Assembly (NCBI GenBank): GCA_015056255.1
Contig: SVGP01000003.1
Span: forward strand, 1-64,000
From: Clostridiales bacterium
GTDB taxonomy: Bacteria; Bacillota; Clostridia; Christensenellales; Aristaeellaceae
Direction: 5' to 3'
DNA length: 64,000 nucleotides
Part shown: positions 26,841 to 36,071 of the stretch, one piece after another
How the letters are laid out: the number at the start of each line of letters is the position of its first letter
How positions within the stretch are numbered: the stretch's first letter is position 1
The notes under the pieces: generated by a model
What the model saw: only the letters and a program-made list of their open reading frames with translations
What the model was told of the DNA's origin: nothing
Databases searched by the model: none
Translations under genes and position numbers: made by a program

Positions 26841-27500
26841 ATGGATATTTTTGATATTATCGGGCCCATTATGATCGGCCCTTCAAGCTCCCATACAGCT
26901 GGCGCGGCGCGCATCGGACGCGCGGCGGCCAATCTTCTGGGCGATACGCCCATTCAGGCAAAAATCACCCTCTCCGGTTCCTTCTTAAGAACCCACAAGG
27001 GCCACGGCACCGACCGCGCCATCATCGCGGGCCTTATGGACATGCCGGTAGACGATTTAAGAATCCGCGACAGCCTGAAAATTGCCAAGGACCGCGGCCT
27101 TCAGTATGAATTTATATTGGAAGATATACAGGACGCCCATCCGAACACGGCGCTGATTGAGCTAGTCGGTCAGAACGGAAACCATGTTTCCGTGCGCGCG
27201 GCCTCCGTCGGCGGCGGAAACATCAGGGTCGAAATGTTAAACGGCCTCCCGGTTTCCTTTACAGGCGCCATGGACACCCTCGTTATCTCCCACACAGACG
27301 CCCCCGGCGTGATCGCAAACGTATCCAGCCTCATCGCCGCGCTCAATGTGAACATCGCAACCATGCAGGTGTTCAGGCGAAACGCGGGCGGCGACGCGGT
27401 CATGGTCATCGAAACCGACCATGCGCCGGACAGCGAAAGCGTCAAAATGATCGGAAGACTGCGCGGCATCAAAACGTGCAATCTTTTAAACAAGCTGTAA
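26841..27500 (+). CDS. sdaAB: L-serine dehydratase, beta subunit
   Basis: A 219-residue subunit of the iron-sulfur L-serine dehydratase, which deaminates serine to pyruvate and ammonia. The N-terminal domain has IIGPIMIGPSSSHTAGAARIG, the family hallmark with the SSSHT loop. The C-terminal ACT domain (about 148-219, TDAPGVIANVSSLIAALNVNIATMQV) binds serine or another effector. AAGGAGG lies before ATG 26841; sdaAA follows after 16 bp. Confidence 0.95.
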   Translation: MDIFDIIGPIMIGPSSSHTAGAARIGRAAANLLGDTPIQAKITLSGSFLRTHKGHGTDRAIIAGLMDMPVDDLRIRDSLKIAKDRGLQYEFILEDIQDAHPNTALIELVGQNGNHVSVRAASVGGGNIRVEMLNGLPVSFTGAMDTLVISHTDAPGVIANVSSLIAALNVNIATMQVFRRNAGGDAVMVIETDHAPDSESVKMIGRLRGIKTCNLLNKL

Positions 27501-27516
27501 GGGAGGAAGATACGAT

Positions 27517-28374
27517 ATGCAGGAATATACCACGATTTCGGAGCTTCTGGAACTTGCAAAACAGGCAGGCGGCCTTCCGCAGGCAGTGCTTGAGCACTAT
27601 ATCAGCGAGGGCGCAAACAAAAAAGAAGCGATTAAACGCATGCGCGAAAACCTTTCCGTCATGCGCGCCTCCATTCAGGAGGGCTTGAATCCCGACGCAA
27701 AGAGCATGTCGGGCAGAGTTGGCGGCCAGTCCGCCAAACTTATGAAGTCGCTTTTAAACGGCGAATCCTTCGGCGGAAAGCCGATCGGGCTTGCAAGCGC
27801 CTATGCCCTTGCGGCGGCCGAATGCAACGCCTGCATGGGCAGAATCGTTGCCGCGCCCACTGCCGGCGCATGCGGCGTTTTGCCCGCCGCCCTTTTTGCC
27901 GCGCAGGATGAAAAGGGATATACCGACGACGACCTCGTTCGCGCATTGTTTGTCGCAGCGGGCGTTGGCCGCGTGATTGCGCTTCGTGCCAGCATTTCGG
28001 GCGCAGAGGGCGGCTGTCAGGCGGAGGTCGGAAGCGCATCGGCGATGGCCGCGGCGGCGCTTGCGTATCTCGGCGGCGCAGATCCCGAAACCTGCATGCG
28101 CGCGGCGGGCTTTGCGATTATGAACCTCATGGGCCTTGTTTGCGATCCGGTCGAAGGCCTGGTCGAGGTTCCGTGCGTTTACAGAAATGTGGTCGGCGTT
28201 TCCTGCGCCGTCACTTCCGCCAATCTTGCCATTTCGGGCATCCCCCTCATCATGTCGGTGGATGAAATCATCGAAGCCATGCGCCGCGTGGGCAGAAGTT
28301 TGCCCGCATCCCTTCGCGAAACCGGCGAAGGCGGCTGCGCTGCGTGCAAATTGTGCGAAGAGGCAAAAAAATGA
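27517..28374 (+). CDS. sdaAA: L-serine dehydratase, alpha subunit
   Basis: A 285-residue catalytic subunit. It carries the cysteines of the oxygen-sensitive [4Fe-4S] cluster: NACMGRIVAAPTAGACGVLPA, CDPVEGLVEVPC and the C-terminal CAACKLC. SGRVGGQSAK and SISGAEGGCQAEVGSASAMAA are also family hallmarks. With the beta subunit it ferments serine. AGGGAGG lies before ATG 27517. Its stop overlaps the next gene's start by 4 bp. Confidence 0.95.
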   Translation: MQEYTTISELLELAKQAGGLPQAVLEHYISEGANKKEAIKRMRENLSVMRASIQEGLNPDAKSMSGRVGGQSAKLMKSLLNGESFGGKPIGLASAYALAAAECNACMGRIVAAPTAGACGVLPAALFAAQDEKGYTDDDLVRALFVAAGVGRVIALRASISGAEGGCQAEVGSASAMAAAALAYLGGADPETCMRAAGFAIMNLMGLVCDPVEGLVEVPCVYRNVVGVSCAVTSANLAISGIPLIMSVDEIIEAMRRVGRSLPASLRETGEGGCAACKLCEEAKK

Positions 28375-29501
28375 AGCGATATTTCGCGCTGATCATCGCG
28401 CTGATGTTTATTTCCCTCTCCGCATATTCAGAAAGCGCCGCCGTCTCCCCCATGCTTTCAGCGGACGGCGCGCATATTCTGGCTCTTGATTCTAACGGCA
28501 ATGTCTGGGCGTGGGGCTCGAACCAGCGAGGCGAAAGCGCGTCCGGCAAAGCCGACGAGCGCATCCTTTCGCCTGAAATCGCATTTCAAAACGCCCGTTT
28601 TGTTTCCGCAGGACAGCAGTTTTCAATGGTAATCGACGCAAAAGGCGATCTGTATGCATGGGGCGATAACCGTGAAAAGCAGATTTTTGCTTCGCAAGAT
28701 GAAGCCGTCCGCACGCCCGCGCTTCTTATGGAAAACGTGCTTTATGCCGACGCATGCGATTCGCTTGCCGCGTGCATAACGGAAGACGGCGAATGCTTTT
28801 TCTGGGGAAACGGCGCGGACAAGACCGCCATTTCCCAAAACGCAGTGAAATGCGAAGTCGGCATGGATTTCATTATCATCCTTACAAAAGACGGAAAGGT
28901 TTATGAGCGTGCGTTCGGTGAAGGGGAAAATGCGCTCATGCTGGAAAACGCAACGGACATTTCCGCCTCCGGCGAAAGCCGCTATGCGCTGACAAGCGAC
29001 GGCTCGCTCTACGCGTGGGGCGCAGCCGCATCCGACGGAAGGCTTGCCATGTCGGGAAGCACAAAATTTCTGTCTGCGCCCGAACGCGTTTTTCAAAAGG
29101 ACAATCTTTCAGCCCTCCGTTCGGGTCTCACCTTTTCAGGCTTTCTCACAAACAAAAGCGAACTTTACCTCTGGGGCACGCTCTATTCCTACATGACCGC
29201 GTTTGACGGAAACGGAACCGCGCTTGCCGCTTTGGTCGATGGCGCGCTCCTTTCCTACGGACATGAGCCCATCCGCCTGTACGAAAACGTAAAAGATGCG
29301 GCCTTTGGCGACGCGTTCATCGCGCTTCTTTTCGAATCCGGCGAAGTGTACACCTGGGGTTCCAACGATCAGGGCCAGCTGGGAAACGGAAGCTATACCT
29401 TAATTTCTCTTCTTGAAGCAGAGGACGACGAAGGCTACGAAATCGAGGTCATATCCTCCGCCGATTCTGTCTTTCCGAATATTCCGATCACGATCAAATA
29501 G
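28371..29501 (+). CDS. Secreted RCC1-repeat protein
   Basis: A 376-residue exported protein with a signal peptide (1-20) and about six RCC1-type beta-propeller blades. They are recognised by the repeated G-x-x-x-x-W-G: VWAWGSNQRGES, LYAWGDNREK, CFFWGNGAD, LYAWGAAAS, LYLWGTL and VYTWGSNDQGQLGNG. RCC1 propellers mediate protein-protein contacts. The start ATG 28371 overlaps the sdaAA stop (ATGA), an odd coupling of a surface protein to a catabolic enzyme. It may be accidental fusion of transcripts; no promoter is visible between them. Confidence 0.85.
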   Translation: MKRYFALIIALMFISLSAYSESAAVSPMLSADGAHILALDSNGNVWAWGSNQRGESASGKADERILSPEIAFQNARFVSAGQQFSMVIDAKGDLYAWGDNREKQIFASQDEAVRTPALLMENVLYADACDSLAACITEDGECFFWGNGADKTAISQNAVKCEVGMDFIIILTKDGKVYERAFGEGENALMLENATDISASGESRYALTSDGSLYAWGAAASDGRLAMSGSTKFLSAPERVFQKDNLSALRSGLTFSGFLTNKSELYLWGTLYSYMTAFDGNGTALAALVDGALLSYGHEPIRLYENVKDAAFGDAFIALLFESGEVYTWGSNDQGQLGNGSYTLISLLEAEDDEGYEIEVISSADSVFPNIPITIK

Positions 29502-29507
29502 GCAAAC

Positions 29508-29680
29508 AGGCGCTGTCTTAAAACATGTTTTGCCTTTGACTTTACCGAAATGCTTCTTAAAGACATAAACTACGGGACGGGAAACCCGTCCCCTACAAGA
29601 AGAAACCATCATGTTTCCGTTGTAGGGGACGGGTTTCCCGTCCCGGTTTCGTGTTCTATGCCTTTTGTGAGACTGCGCCT
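29508..29680. repeat. Palindromic MITE-like element, family B copy 2
   Basis: Ends AGGCGCTGTCTT (29508) and GAGACTGCGCCT (29669-29680) are imperfect inverted repeats. The core GGAAACCCGTCCCCTAC..GTAGGGGACGGGTTTCC is nearly identical to that at 120-220. It starts seven bases after the RCC1 stop and ends 13 bp before the C39 gene's stop. AGGCGCTGTCT also occurs alone at 34697. Confidence 0.85.
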
Positions 29681-29693
29681 TAATTTCTTTTAT

Positions 29694-30275
29694 TTACTTT
29701 TCTTCCCTTTTCGAAAACAGAAAAAACGGTCTTTCGCGGCAGTCCATTTTGAGAACTCTGTAATCTGCAAAGGCCACGTTTCCTTCCATTCTCACTTTGC
29801 CTTTTCTGCCGGGAATTTCGAATCTTCCGCTGCCCTCTTTGTACATGGGGTCGAGAACGCCGATTTCATCGCCCGTAGCTTCGGCTACGACCACGTAATG
29901 GCCGCCGTTTGAAAAAACGCCGATGTAGTCGTCCCGATCTCCATAGGTGTTGGCGACGACCATGCCTTTTCCCGCGCGCATGAATTCGATCATTTCCTCC
30001 GCATCCTCGGTCACAATGCAATCGAGGGGAAAATGCTCGACCATTTTATCAGCCAGAATGTAGAAATTGGTGCCGAACCCCTCTCTTGCGCCGGCGGCCT
30101 TGGCGAATTTTCCGCCTTCCTCGGGCGGGAAATCGATGCCAAGGAGGTTTTCAAGGATCATGGTCATCGAGATCGGGCCGCAGCCGTTATTGGAAAGGTT
30201 GCCGTTCGGGGAAGTGGGCGAAACATAGGGCACGTGCTCGTAATCGAGTTGACAATAGAATTTGTAGTCCTTCAT
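29694..30275 (-). CDS. C39-like cysteine peptidase family protein
   Basis: A 193-residue protein with the papain-like plan of C39/peptidase_C39_2 proteins: Q7 (oxyanion) in FYCQLDY, the Cys in SNNGCGPISMTMIL, His in GGHYVVVAEATGDEIGVLDP and the Asp shortly after. No signal peptide, so it acts in the cytoplasm. It could be a protease or a transglutaminase-like hydrolase. Start ATG 30275 follows AAGGAGG; it begins 13 bp after the M20 peptidase stop, so the two form an operon. Confidence 0.8.
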   Translation of the reverse strand: MKDYKFYCQLDYEHVPYVSPTSPNGNLSNNGCGPISMTMILENLLGIDFPPEEGGKFAKAAGAREGFGTNFYILADKMVEHFPLDCIVTEDAEEMIEFMRAGKGMVVANTYGDRDDYIGVFSNGGHYVVVAEATGDEIGVLDPMYKEGSGRFEIPGRKGKVRMEGNVAFADYRVLKMDCRERPFFLFSKREEK

Positions 30276-30288
30276 ATTCCGCGCCTCC

Positions 30289-31473
30289 TTACGGGTTTTC
30301 ATTCATGTGGTCGATGACAAACTGGCAGAAGGTTTTCGCGCCCGTCTGAAGACCGTCCTCATCAATGTCCCAGCCGGAGGAATGCGCAAGGGACGTGATG
30401 CCCTTTTCGTTGTTGCGCATACCAAGACCAAACAGAAGGCCGGGCTTTTCCTTCTCGTAATAGGCGAAATCCTCTCCGCCGGGCGAAGGCTCAAGCACAA
30501 TCACTTTATCCTTGCCCACGACCTTTTCGGCGGACGTTTTCCACCATCTGTACAGCGTGTCGTCGTTATACGCGGGGGGCAGCGGCTCGTCTGAGAAGGT
30601 GCATTCGCCTTCTCCGCCCATCTCTTCGCACGTGTATTTGACGAGCTTTTTAATGCGCTCTATCATTGTGTCGCGCGTGGATTCCTTAAGGCAGCGCATG
30701 CTTCCGCGCATTTCGCATCTGTCCGGCACCTGCGCAATCGTCGTTCCCGCATCCATTCTGCCCACGCCCAGCACGCACGTGTCAAACGGGTCGGCCTCGC
30801 GGGAGACGAGCATCTGGATGCCCATATAGATTTTTACGCCGATGGCGAGCGCGTCGATGCCCTTGTGGGGCGAAGCCACGTGAACGCCCTTTCCGCGCAC
30901 ATTGATGGTAAAGGCGCAGGAGGTGGCGTTGGTGATGCCGGAGCAGGACGAAAGCACATGCGTTTCGTCCACGCAGTTGACGTGGCACATGATAATCTTA
31001 TCGATGTCCTTCATAACGCCATGCTGGCACATGGTTTTTGCGCCGGAGGGCTTGCTTTCCTCGCACGGCTGGAAAAGGAGCTTTACGCGGCAGGTGAGCT
31101 TGTCGCGGATCGCCCAGAGCGCTTTGGCTGCGCCAAGGAGCATAGCAGTGTGCGCGTCATGGCCGCAGGCGTGCATCTGGCCGTCGATTTTCGAGCGATA
31201 GGGCTTGTCGGATTCCACTTCCTGAATGGGCAGCGCGTCCATGTCGGCGCGGATGCCGATGGTAAACCGGTCGATATGCCCGTTGATGGTCGCAACCACC
31301 GTATTTTTTCCGTATACATCAGCCTCATACGGCACGCCGATTTCGTCCAGCGTCTTTCGAACCAGCGCGCTGGTTTTTTCAAGCTCCCACCCAAGTTCCG
31401 GATACATATGAAGTTCGCGGCGGATGGCAACCATCATTTCCTGATCAACAGTAAAAAGGATATCGTTTTCCAT
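30289..31473 (-). CDS. M20 family amidohydrolase/peptidase
   Basis: A 394-residue M20D-type metallohydrolase of the N-acyl-amino acid amidohydrolase/hippurate hydrolase group. Seen: HMYPELGWEL, GIRADMDALPIQE, HACGHDAHTAMLLGAA with the metal-binding Cys/His, QPCEE with the catalytic Glu, CHVN and the C-terminal GGEDFAYY. It would remove acyl groups from amino acids or cleave small peptides. Start ATG 31473 has AAAGGAGG eight bases upstream; the ATG at 31506 precedes the expected leader. Confidence 0.9.
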   Translation of the reverse strand: MENDILFTVDQEMMVAIRRELHMYPELGWELEKTSALVRKTLDEIGVPYEADVYGKNTVVATINGHIDRFTIGIRADMDALPIQEVESDKPYRSKIDGQMHACGHDAHTAMLLGAAKALWAIRDKLTCRVKLLFQPCEESKPSGAKTMCQHGVMKDIDKIIMCHVNCVDETHVLSSCSGITNATSCAFTINVRGKGVHVASPHKGIDALAIGVKIYMGIQMLVSREADPFDTCVLGVGRMDAGTTIAQVPDRCEMRGSMRCLKESTRDTMIERIKKLVKYTCEEMGGEGECTFSDEPLPPAYNDDTLYRWWKTSAEKVVGKDKVIVLEPSPGGEDFAYYEKEKPGLLFGLGMRNNEKGITSLAHSSGWDIDEDGLQTGAKTFCQFVIDHMNENP

Positions 31474-31512
31474 ATGGACAACCTCCTTTGTTAAATCCAT
31501 TCGCATAAAACC

Positions 31513-31541
31513 AGTATAGCACAGGAAAATGGCAATTGCAA
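31513..31541 (-). promoter_or_regulatory. Sigma-A promoter for the M20-C39 operon
   Basis: TTGCAA (31541-31536), 17 bp, TATACT (31518-31513) with TGC before the -10, minus strand. Back to back with the promoter at 31575. Confidence 0.8.
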
Positions 31542-31574
31542 GGGAATATCGGCCTTTGTTTACAAGCGCAAGCG

Positions 31575-31603
31575 TAGACCAAAGAATAAAAATATGCTAT
31601 AAT
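31575..31603 (+). promoter_or_regulatory. Extended -10 promoter for the methyltransferase gene
   Basis: TGCTATAAT at 31595-31603 with a weak -35 (TAGACC, 17 bp). It places transcription start near 31610, so the in-frame ATG at 31529 is not used. Confidence 0.7.
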
Positions 31604-31639
31604 ACAAACAAATTTCAAGATAAAGGAACCGATGAAGAT

Positions 31640-32509
31640 ATGTTTACCGCAGACATGTGGAAGGATTATGAAGTGATCGATACGGGCGACGGCGAAAAGC
31701 TGGAAAGGTGGGGGCGCGTCATCCTGCGCAGGCCCGACCCGCAGGCCATCTGGCCCAAGCAGAAGCCCGCGCTCTGGAATAAGGTGGACGCGCACTATCA
31801 CAGAAGCGCAAAGGGCGGCGGCGAATGGGAGTTTTTCAAAAAGCTGCCCGAAAAATGGACGATTAAATACAGAGATCTTGACTTTTACGTCCATCCCACC
31901 GGCTTTAAGCACACGGGTCTTTTCCCGGAGCAGGCCGTCAACTGGGACTGGATGCGTTCGCTGATCAAGGCGCGCGGCGGAAAAGTCAAGGTTTTAAACC
32001 TTTTCGGCTATACCGGCGGTGCCACCATCGCCTGCGCAAGAGCCGGCGCGCACGTGACCCACGTGGACGCAGCCAAGGGCATGGTGCAGTGGGCGGGCGA
32101 AAACCGAAAGCTTTCAAACATCCCTGAGGAAAACGTTCGCTGGATCGTGGACGACGCGCTCAAATTCGTCGCCCGCGAGGAACGGCGCGGCAATTTCTAC
32201 GACGGCATCCTCATGGATCCCCCCTCCTACGGACGCGGCCCGGGCGGCGAAGTGTGGAAGCTTGAAAACGAGCTTTACGGCCTGATTGAAGCCTGCTCCA
32301 AGGTGCTTTCAAGCAATCCCCTCTTCATGCTCGTCAACAGCTACACAACCGGCCTTCAGCCCGCGGTACTTTCCAACATGCTTTTAATGACCGTCGGAAA
32401 AAAGCACGGCGGCTATATCGATTCCCAGGAGGTCGTCCTGCCCGTAACCTCGGGCGGCGTTCTTCCCTGCGGCGCAAGCGGCAGATGGACGAGTCTGGTG
32501 CTTGAATAA
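31640..32509 (+). CDS. Class I SAM-dependent methyltransferase (RlmI/RlmK-like)
   Basis: A 289-residue Rossmann methyltransferase. SAM binding: VLNLFGYTGGATIACARAGAHVTHVD (motif I) and FYDGILMDPPSYGRGPGGE, with the NPPY-like DPPSYG motif found in the RlmI/SAM-dependent 23S rRNA methyltransferase family. The upstream part, including HTGLFPEQAVNWDW, matches the family's N-terminal strand. It probably methylates rRNA, but the target base cannot be read from sequence. No PUA domain is present, unlike E. coli RlmI. Start ATG 31640, with AAAGGAA upstream. Confidence 0.82.
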   Translation: MFTADMWKDYEVIDTGDGEKLERWGRVILRRPDPQAIWPKQKPALWNKVDAHYHRSAKGGGEWEFFKKLPEKWTIKYRDLDFYVHPTGFKHTGLFPEQAVNWDWMRSLIKARGGKVKVLNLFGYTGGATIACARAGAHVTHVDAAKGMVQWAGENRKLSNIPEENVRWIVDDALKFVAREERRGNFYDGILMDPPSYGRGPGGEVWKLENELYGLIEACSKVLSSNPLFMLVNSYTTGLQPAVLSNMLLMTVGKKHGGYIDSQEVVLPVTSGGVLPCGASGRWTSLVLE

Positions 32510-32514
32510 ATACA

Positions 32515-32550
32515 ATCTGCCGGGTATTTTTGTGCCCGGCAGATTTTTTC
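32515..32550 (+). terminator. Intrinsic terminator of the methyltransferase gene
   Basis: AATCTGCCGGG (32515-32525) pairs with CCCGGCAGATT (32536-32546), followed by TTTT. Five bases after the stop. Confidence 0.93.
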
Positions 32551-32566
32551 ATGGAAGGAGAATGAT

Positions 32567-34690
32567 ATGAAAAAGCTTCTGTTTTTATTGACCGCACTTG
32601 CGCTTTTGATGTGCGCCGTTATTTCTTCATTTTCAGAGGAAGAAAAAGATACTTCTGTTTTGTCAAACGATTTTTTTACCTATGAACACGTTGACAGCGG
32701 AATAACGATCTTTGGAATCAATGCAGGTAATGAAGATACTATCATTATTCCCTCTCATGTAGATGGATACCCCGTTAAAGAGGTACGCATACACCACATG
32801 CACGACAACGAAACGCTCAGGCACCTGATCCTTTCAGAGGGAATCGAAACCCTGACATTTGGTTATAGCTATCCGTCATATGGAAATCTGACCGATATCA
32901 CGCTTCCGGCCACCCTTTTGAATCTGAACACATACAATGACAGCTTCAGCGCTTTGGATGGAATAGCTTTGCTTCCCGGGCCGAACGGCACTCGATACGA
33001 ACATATTGACGGCGTACTGTTTGATAATCTGACAAAGACGCTTCTGCATTATCCTGCCATTAAAACCGAAAATACCTATACCCTGCCGAACGGCACGCTT
33101 AAAATAGCAGAAAACGCATTTCAGAACCAAAATCTTACCTCAATTGTGCTGAACGAAGAATTAAGGGAAATTGAGCCTTATGCGTTTTATAATCTCGACC
33201 ATCTCCAAAAAATAAACCTTCCCGCATCGCTCGAATCCATCGGTTTTGCACCGTTTCAGGCCGGCTGTGCTATTGATATTTCGATCTCGGGCAACCGCTT
33301 CGCCGTCTATGATCACTGCCTGTACGACATGGTCAATTGCGTCCTGATCGTATGCATTGACAATGTGCAAAGCATAACGATTCATCCATCCACAGTCAAA
33401 ATCGGGCATCTTGCCTTTTACGCCTGCACCGAAATTGAAAAAGTTGAAATGGCGTCCGCCTGCCTGACAGAGATTGGCGAAAGCGCTTTTGTAAAGTGCG
33501 AAAAACTTTCCTCTTTCCGCTTTCCCGAAAGCCTGACAAAGATCGGTAACAGTGCATTTTACGAATGCGCTTCGCTCTTTAGCGCCGTTATTCCGGGCGG
33601 CGTGAAAAAAATTCCGCTCAGGGCGTTTGCAGGCTGCACTAAGCTTACAACGGTTGTGCTGGAAGAAGGCATAGAAATCATTGGAGAAGAAGCATTTCAT
33701 TTGTGCAAAAGCCTCCTTTCCGTTAAGGCGCCCCAGAGTCTTCGCCGCATCGAGAAAAATGCATATTTCGGATGCTCCATGCTTGTCAGCGTATTTCTTC
33801 CTAAAAATTTTGAATTCATCGGCGCCGGCGCTTTTGAAAACTGCGTTCTGCTTGGAACGCTCACGACCGGAGACGGGCTAACAGTAATTTCCGAAAACGC
33901 GTTCCGTGGATGCGAAAACCTCAAATTTCTGTTTTTGAACAATCGTCTTGAAACCATCGGCGAAGGCGCGTTTGCGCTGTGCAATCAGCTGGAAATCAGG
34001 GCAAACGGCGATCAGCCCTACTATTCTGTTCTGGACGGCGCACTGTATGACAAGCGCACAAAAACACTGATCCACTACTTTTCGGGTACAGAGGGTGCGC
34101 ATTTAAGCATTCCAAGCGGCATATTGAGCATTGCAGCTTCTGCCTTTGAAGGAAACACAACGATTTCAAGCGTCAGTTTTCCAAAAACCCTTGAAACTAT
34201 CGGAGAAAGTACATTTTGTAATGCAAGCGCGCTTGAAAAGGTCGTCTTTTCAGGTCCGGTAAAGAAAATCGGGGAATATTCTTTCTATGGGACAAAACTA
34301 ACGGATCTTCTGCTTCCCGAAGGACTTACCGATATCGGAAGATCCGCATTTGCAGAAAATAGAAGTCTTACATCCATTCATATTCCGGGCAGCGTCAAAC
34401 GGATAGGATATGGTGCATTTGAAGGCTGTACCTCGCTTGCATCCGTGATCATTGAACAGGGATGCGAATTCATCGGCGCCTGGGCATTTGACGGATGCTC
34501 GTCGCTCAAAAGTCTGTATCTCCCTGCAAGCATAACCGAAATTGATGGATCCATCAATGGAGAACTGGATCGGATGAATCCCTTTGGGCTTACGCTTATC
34601 GTCGAACGCCACTCCTACGCGCTTGAATATGCGCGCGAATACAATTATTGTTACCTTTATCCCGACTCTTACGACTGGCTGAAGAAATAA
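32567..34690 (+). CDS. BspA-type leucine-rich repeat surface protein
   Basis: A 707-residue secreted protein with a signal peptide (1-24) and then almost only BspA/TpLRR repeats, about 23 residues each. Typical units are LxxIGxxAFxxCxxLxxVxxPxxL and IPSGILSIAASAFEG. Two interruptions carry a YEHIDGVLFD / YSVLDGALYDKRTKTLIHY motif seen between BspA repeat blocks. Such proteins coat cells of gut bacteria and bind host or microbial ligands. No sorting signal, membrane anchor or lipobox is seen, so it may be released or held non-covalently. AGGAG lies before ATG 32567. Confidence 0.9.
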   Translation: MKKLLFLLTALALLMCAVISSFSEEEKDTSVLSNDFFTYEHVDSGITIFGINAGNEDTIIIPSHVDGYPVKEVRIHHMHDNETLRHLILSEGIETLTFGYSYPSYGNLTDITLPATLLNLNTYNDSFSALDGIALLPGPNGTRYEHIDGVLFDNLTKTLLHYPAIKTENTYTLPNGTLKIAENAFQNQNLTSIVLNEELREIEPYAFYNLDHLQKINLPASLESIGFAPFQAGCAIDISISGNRFAVYDHCLYDMVNCVLIVCIDNVQSITIHPSTVKIGHLAFYACTEIEKVEMASACLTEIGESAFVKCEKLSSFRFPESLTKIGNSAFYECASLFSAVIPGGVKKIPLRAFAGCTKLTTVVLEEGIEIIGEEAFHLCKSLLSVKAPQSLRRIEKNAYFGCSMLVSVFLPKNFEFIGAGAFENCVLLGTLTTGDGLTVISENAFRGCENLKFLFLNNRLETIGEGAFALCNQLEIRANGDQPYYSVLDGALYDKRTKTLIHYFSGTEGAHLSIPSGILSIAASAFEGNTTISSVSFPKTLETIGESTFCNASALEKVVFSGPVKKIGEYSFYGTKLTDLLLPEGLTDIGRSAFAENRSLTSIHIPGSVKRIGYGAFEGCTSLASVIIEQGCEFIGAWAFDGCSSLKSLYLPASITEIDGSINGELDRMNPFGLTLIVERHSYALEYAREYNYCYLYPDSYDWLKK

Positions 34691-34780
34691 CCACTGAGGC
34701 GCTGTCTGCACTTCTCCTCCTTCCCCGCTACTAAGAATCATTTAAGATTCTCAAATTAACCTGCGTCTTATCAAAAATCA

Positions 34781-34809
34781 TCAGACGATTTAACAGAAAT
34801 GTATATAAT
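34781..34809 (+). promoter_or_regulatory. Promoter for the AspT-family transporter
   Basis: TCAGAC (34781-34786), 17 bp, TATAAT (34804-34809). Confidence 0.6.
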
Positions 34810-34848
34810 AGGAACGGATATAAAATTAGCGGGAAAAGGGTGTATTTT

Positions 34849-36009
34849 GTGAATTACTTAAACGACCTTTTGAACACCATCATCACCTCCGAGGCGTTTA
34901 TCGTATTTGCCATTGCGGTTCTCGGATATCTGATCGGCGGCATCAGGATCAAGGGCATTGAAATCGGAACGGCAGGCGTTTTGCTGGTTGCTCTGGTATT
35001 CGGCCATTTCGGTTTTACCGTATCGAAGATCGTTGAAACCATCGGCATCGTTTTGTTTGTCGGCTCGGTTGGCTTGATCGCAGGCCCGAAATTCTTCAGA
35101 AATTTTAAAAAGAACGCCAAATCCTACGTACTTTTGGGCGCGATCATCATCCTTGCCGGCGCAGGTACGTGTGCGCTGATTGTATTGATCAGCGGTATCG
35201 ACGCTTCCCTCGCCGCAGGCCTGTTCTCCGGCGCGCTCACCAGCACGCCCGGCTTTGCCGCGGCCAAGCAGGCGGCGGGCGAGGCGGGCGAAGCGCTGGT
35301 TGCCACAGGCTATGGCCTCGCCTATCCCTTTGGCGTAATCGGCGTTGTATTGTTTGTTCAGCTGATACCGAAAATTCTTCGGGTGAATATGGACAAAGAG
35401 CGCGAAATGTTCAATGCTGCCAGCGGCGTTGAAGTGAAAAAATACACCGGCAAGCTTGTTAGCATCGATCCCATGGGCATGTTCCAGTTCTGTCTTGCCG
35501 TCGCCCTCGGCGTTGTGGTGGGCTCCATCAAAATCCCCCTGCCCGGCGGCGCGACCTTCTCCTTGGGCACCTCCGGCGGCCCTCTGATCGCCGGCCTTGT
35601 CATCGGTCACTTTGGAAGAATCGGAAAAATCAATCTGTCCTGCGACAAAAAGCTTCTTGAAACCTTCCGCGAGTTTGGTTTGATTCTGTTTTTGATCGGC
35701 GCAGGCTTAAAGGGTGGCGCGGGCTTTGTCGAGACGCTTTCCAAGGAAGGCCCGATGCTGTTTGTCTACGGCGCAATCATGACGCTCGTTCCCATGCTGA
35801 TCGGCTATCTTTTCGCGCGCTATGCGCTGAAACTTTCCCTTTTCAACAATCTTGGCGCGATATGCGGCGGCATGACCTCCACTCCCGCCCTTGGAACGCT
35901 GATCAGCGTAACAAAAACAGACGACGTAGCCACCGCCTACGCAGCCACCTACCCCATCGCGCTGGTCGCCGTCGTTCTGTCCTGTCAGTTCATCGTATTG
36001 TTCCTGTAA
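34849..36009 (+). CDS. AspT/YidE-family transporter (Asp-Ala exchanger fold)
   Basis: A 386-residue integral membrane protein with about 10-11 helices in two similar halves. Each half has the family's GALTSTPGFAAA or GGMTSTPALGTL loop (residues about 125 and 350). These twin TSTP loops are the hallmark of the aspartate:alanine exchanger family. The cytosolic TrkA-C (RCK_C) domains usually found between the halves are missing; only a short linker (VKKYTGKLVSIDP) is there. The substrate is likely a small carboxylate or amino acid. GTG starts at 34840 or 34849; the latter has AAAAGGG at good distance. Confidence 0.83.
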   Translation: MNYLNDLLNTIITSEAFIVFAIAVLGYLIGGIRIKGIEIGTAGVLLVALVFGHFGFTVSKIVETIGIVLFVGSVGLIAGPKFFRNFKKNAKSYVLLGAIIILAGAGTCALIVLISGIDASLAAGLFSGALTSTPGFAAAKQAAGEAGEALVATGYGLAYPFGVIGVVLFVQLIPKILRVNMDKEREMFNAASGVEVKKYTGKLVSIDPMGMFQFCLAVALGVVVGSIKIPLPGGATFSLGTSGGPLIAGLVIGHFGRIGKINLSCDKKLLETFREFGLILFLIGAGLKGGAGFVETLSKEGPMLFVYGAIMTLVPMLIGYLFARYALKLSLFNNLGAICGGMTSTPALGTLISVTKTDDVATAYAATYPIALVAVVLSCQFIVLFL

Positions 36010-36023
36010 AATCACCAATATAG

Positions 36024-36071
36024 AAATCGCCCGAAGATGCAGCGTTTCAAGCATCTTCGGGCGATTTTTTA
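36024..36071 (+). terminator. Intrinsic terminator, overlapping the end of the converging gene
   Basis: AAATCGCCCGAAGATGC pairs with GCATCTTCGGGCGATTT (36024-36067), followed by TTTATTT. The T-run contains the stop codon of the minus-strand feoB companion, so the two transcripts end back to back. Confidence 0.92.

Noticed and set aside
34697..34707. AGGCGCTGTCT as a third family B element
   Set aside because: Only one end motif is present; no core palindrome and no opposite end follow.
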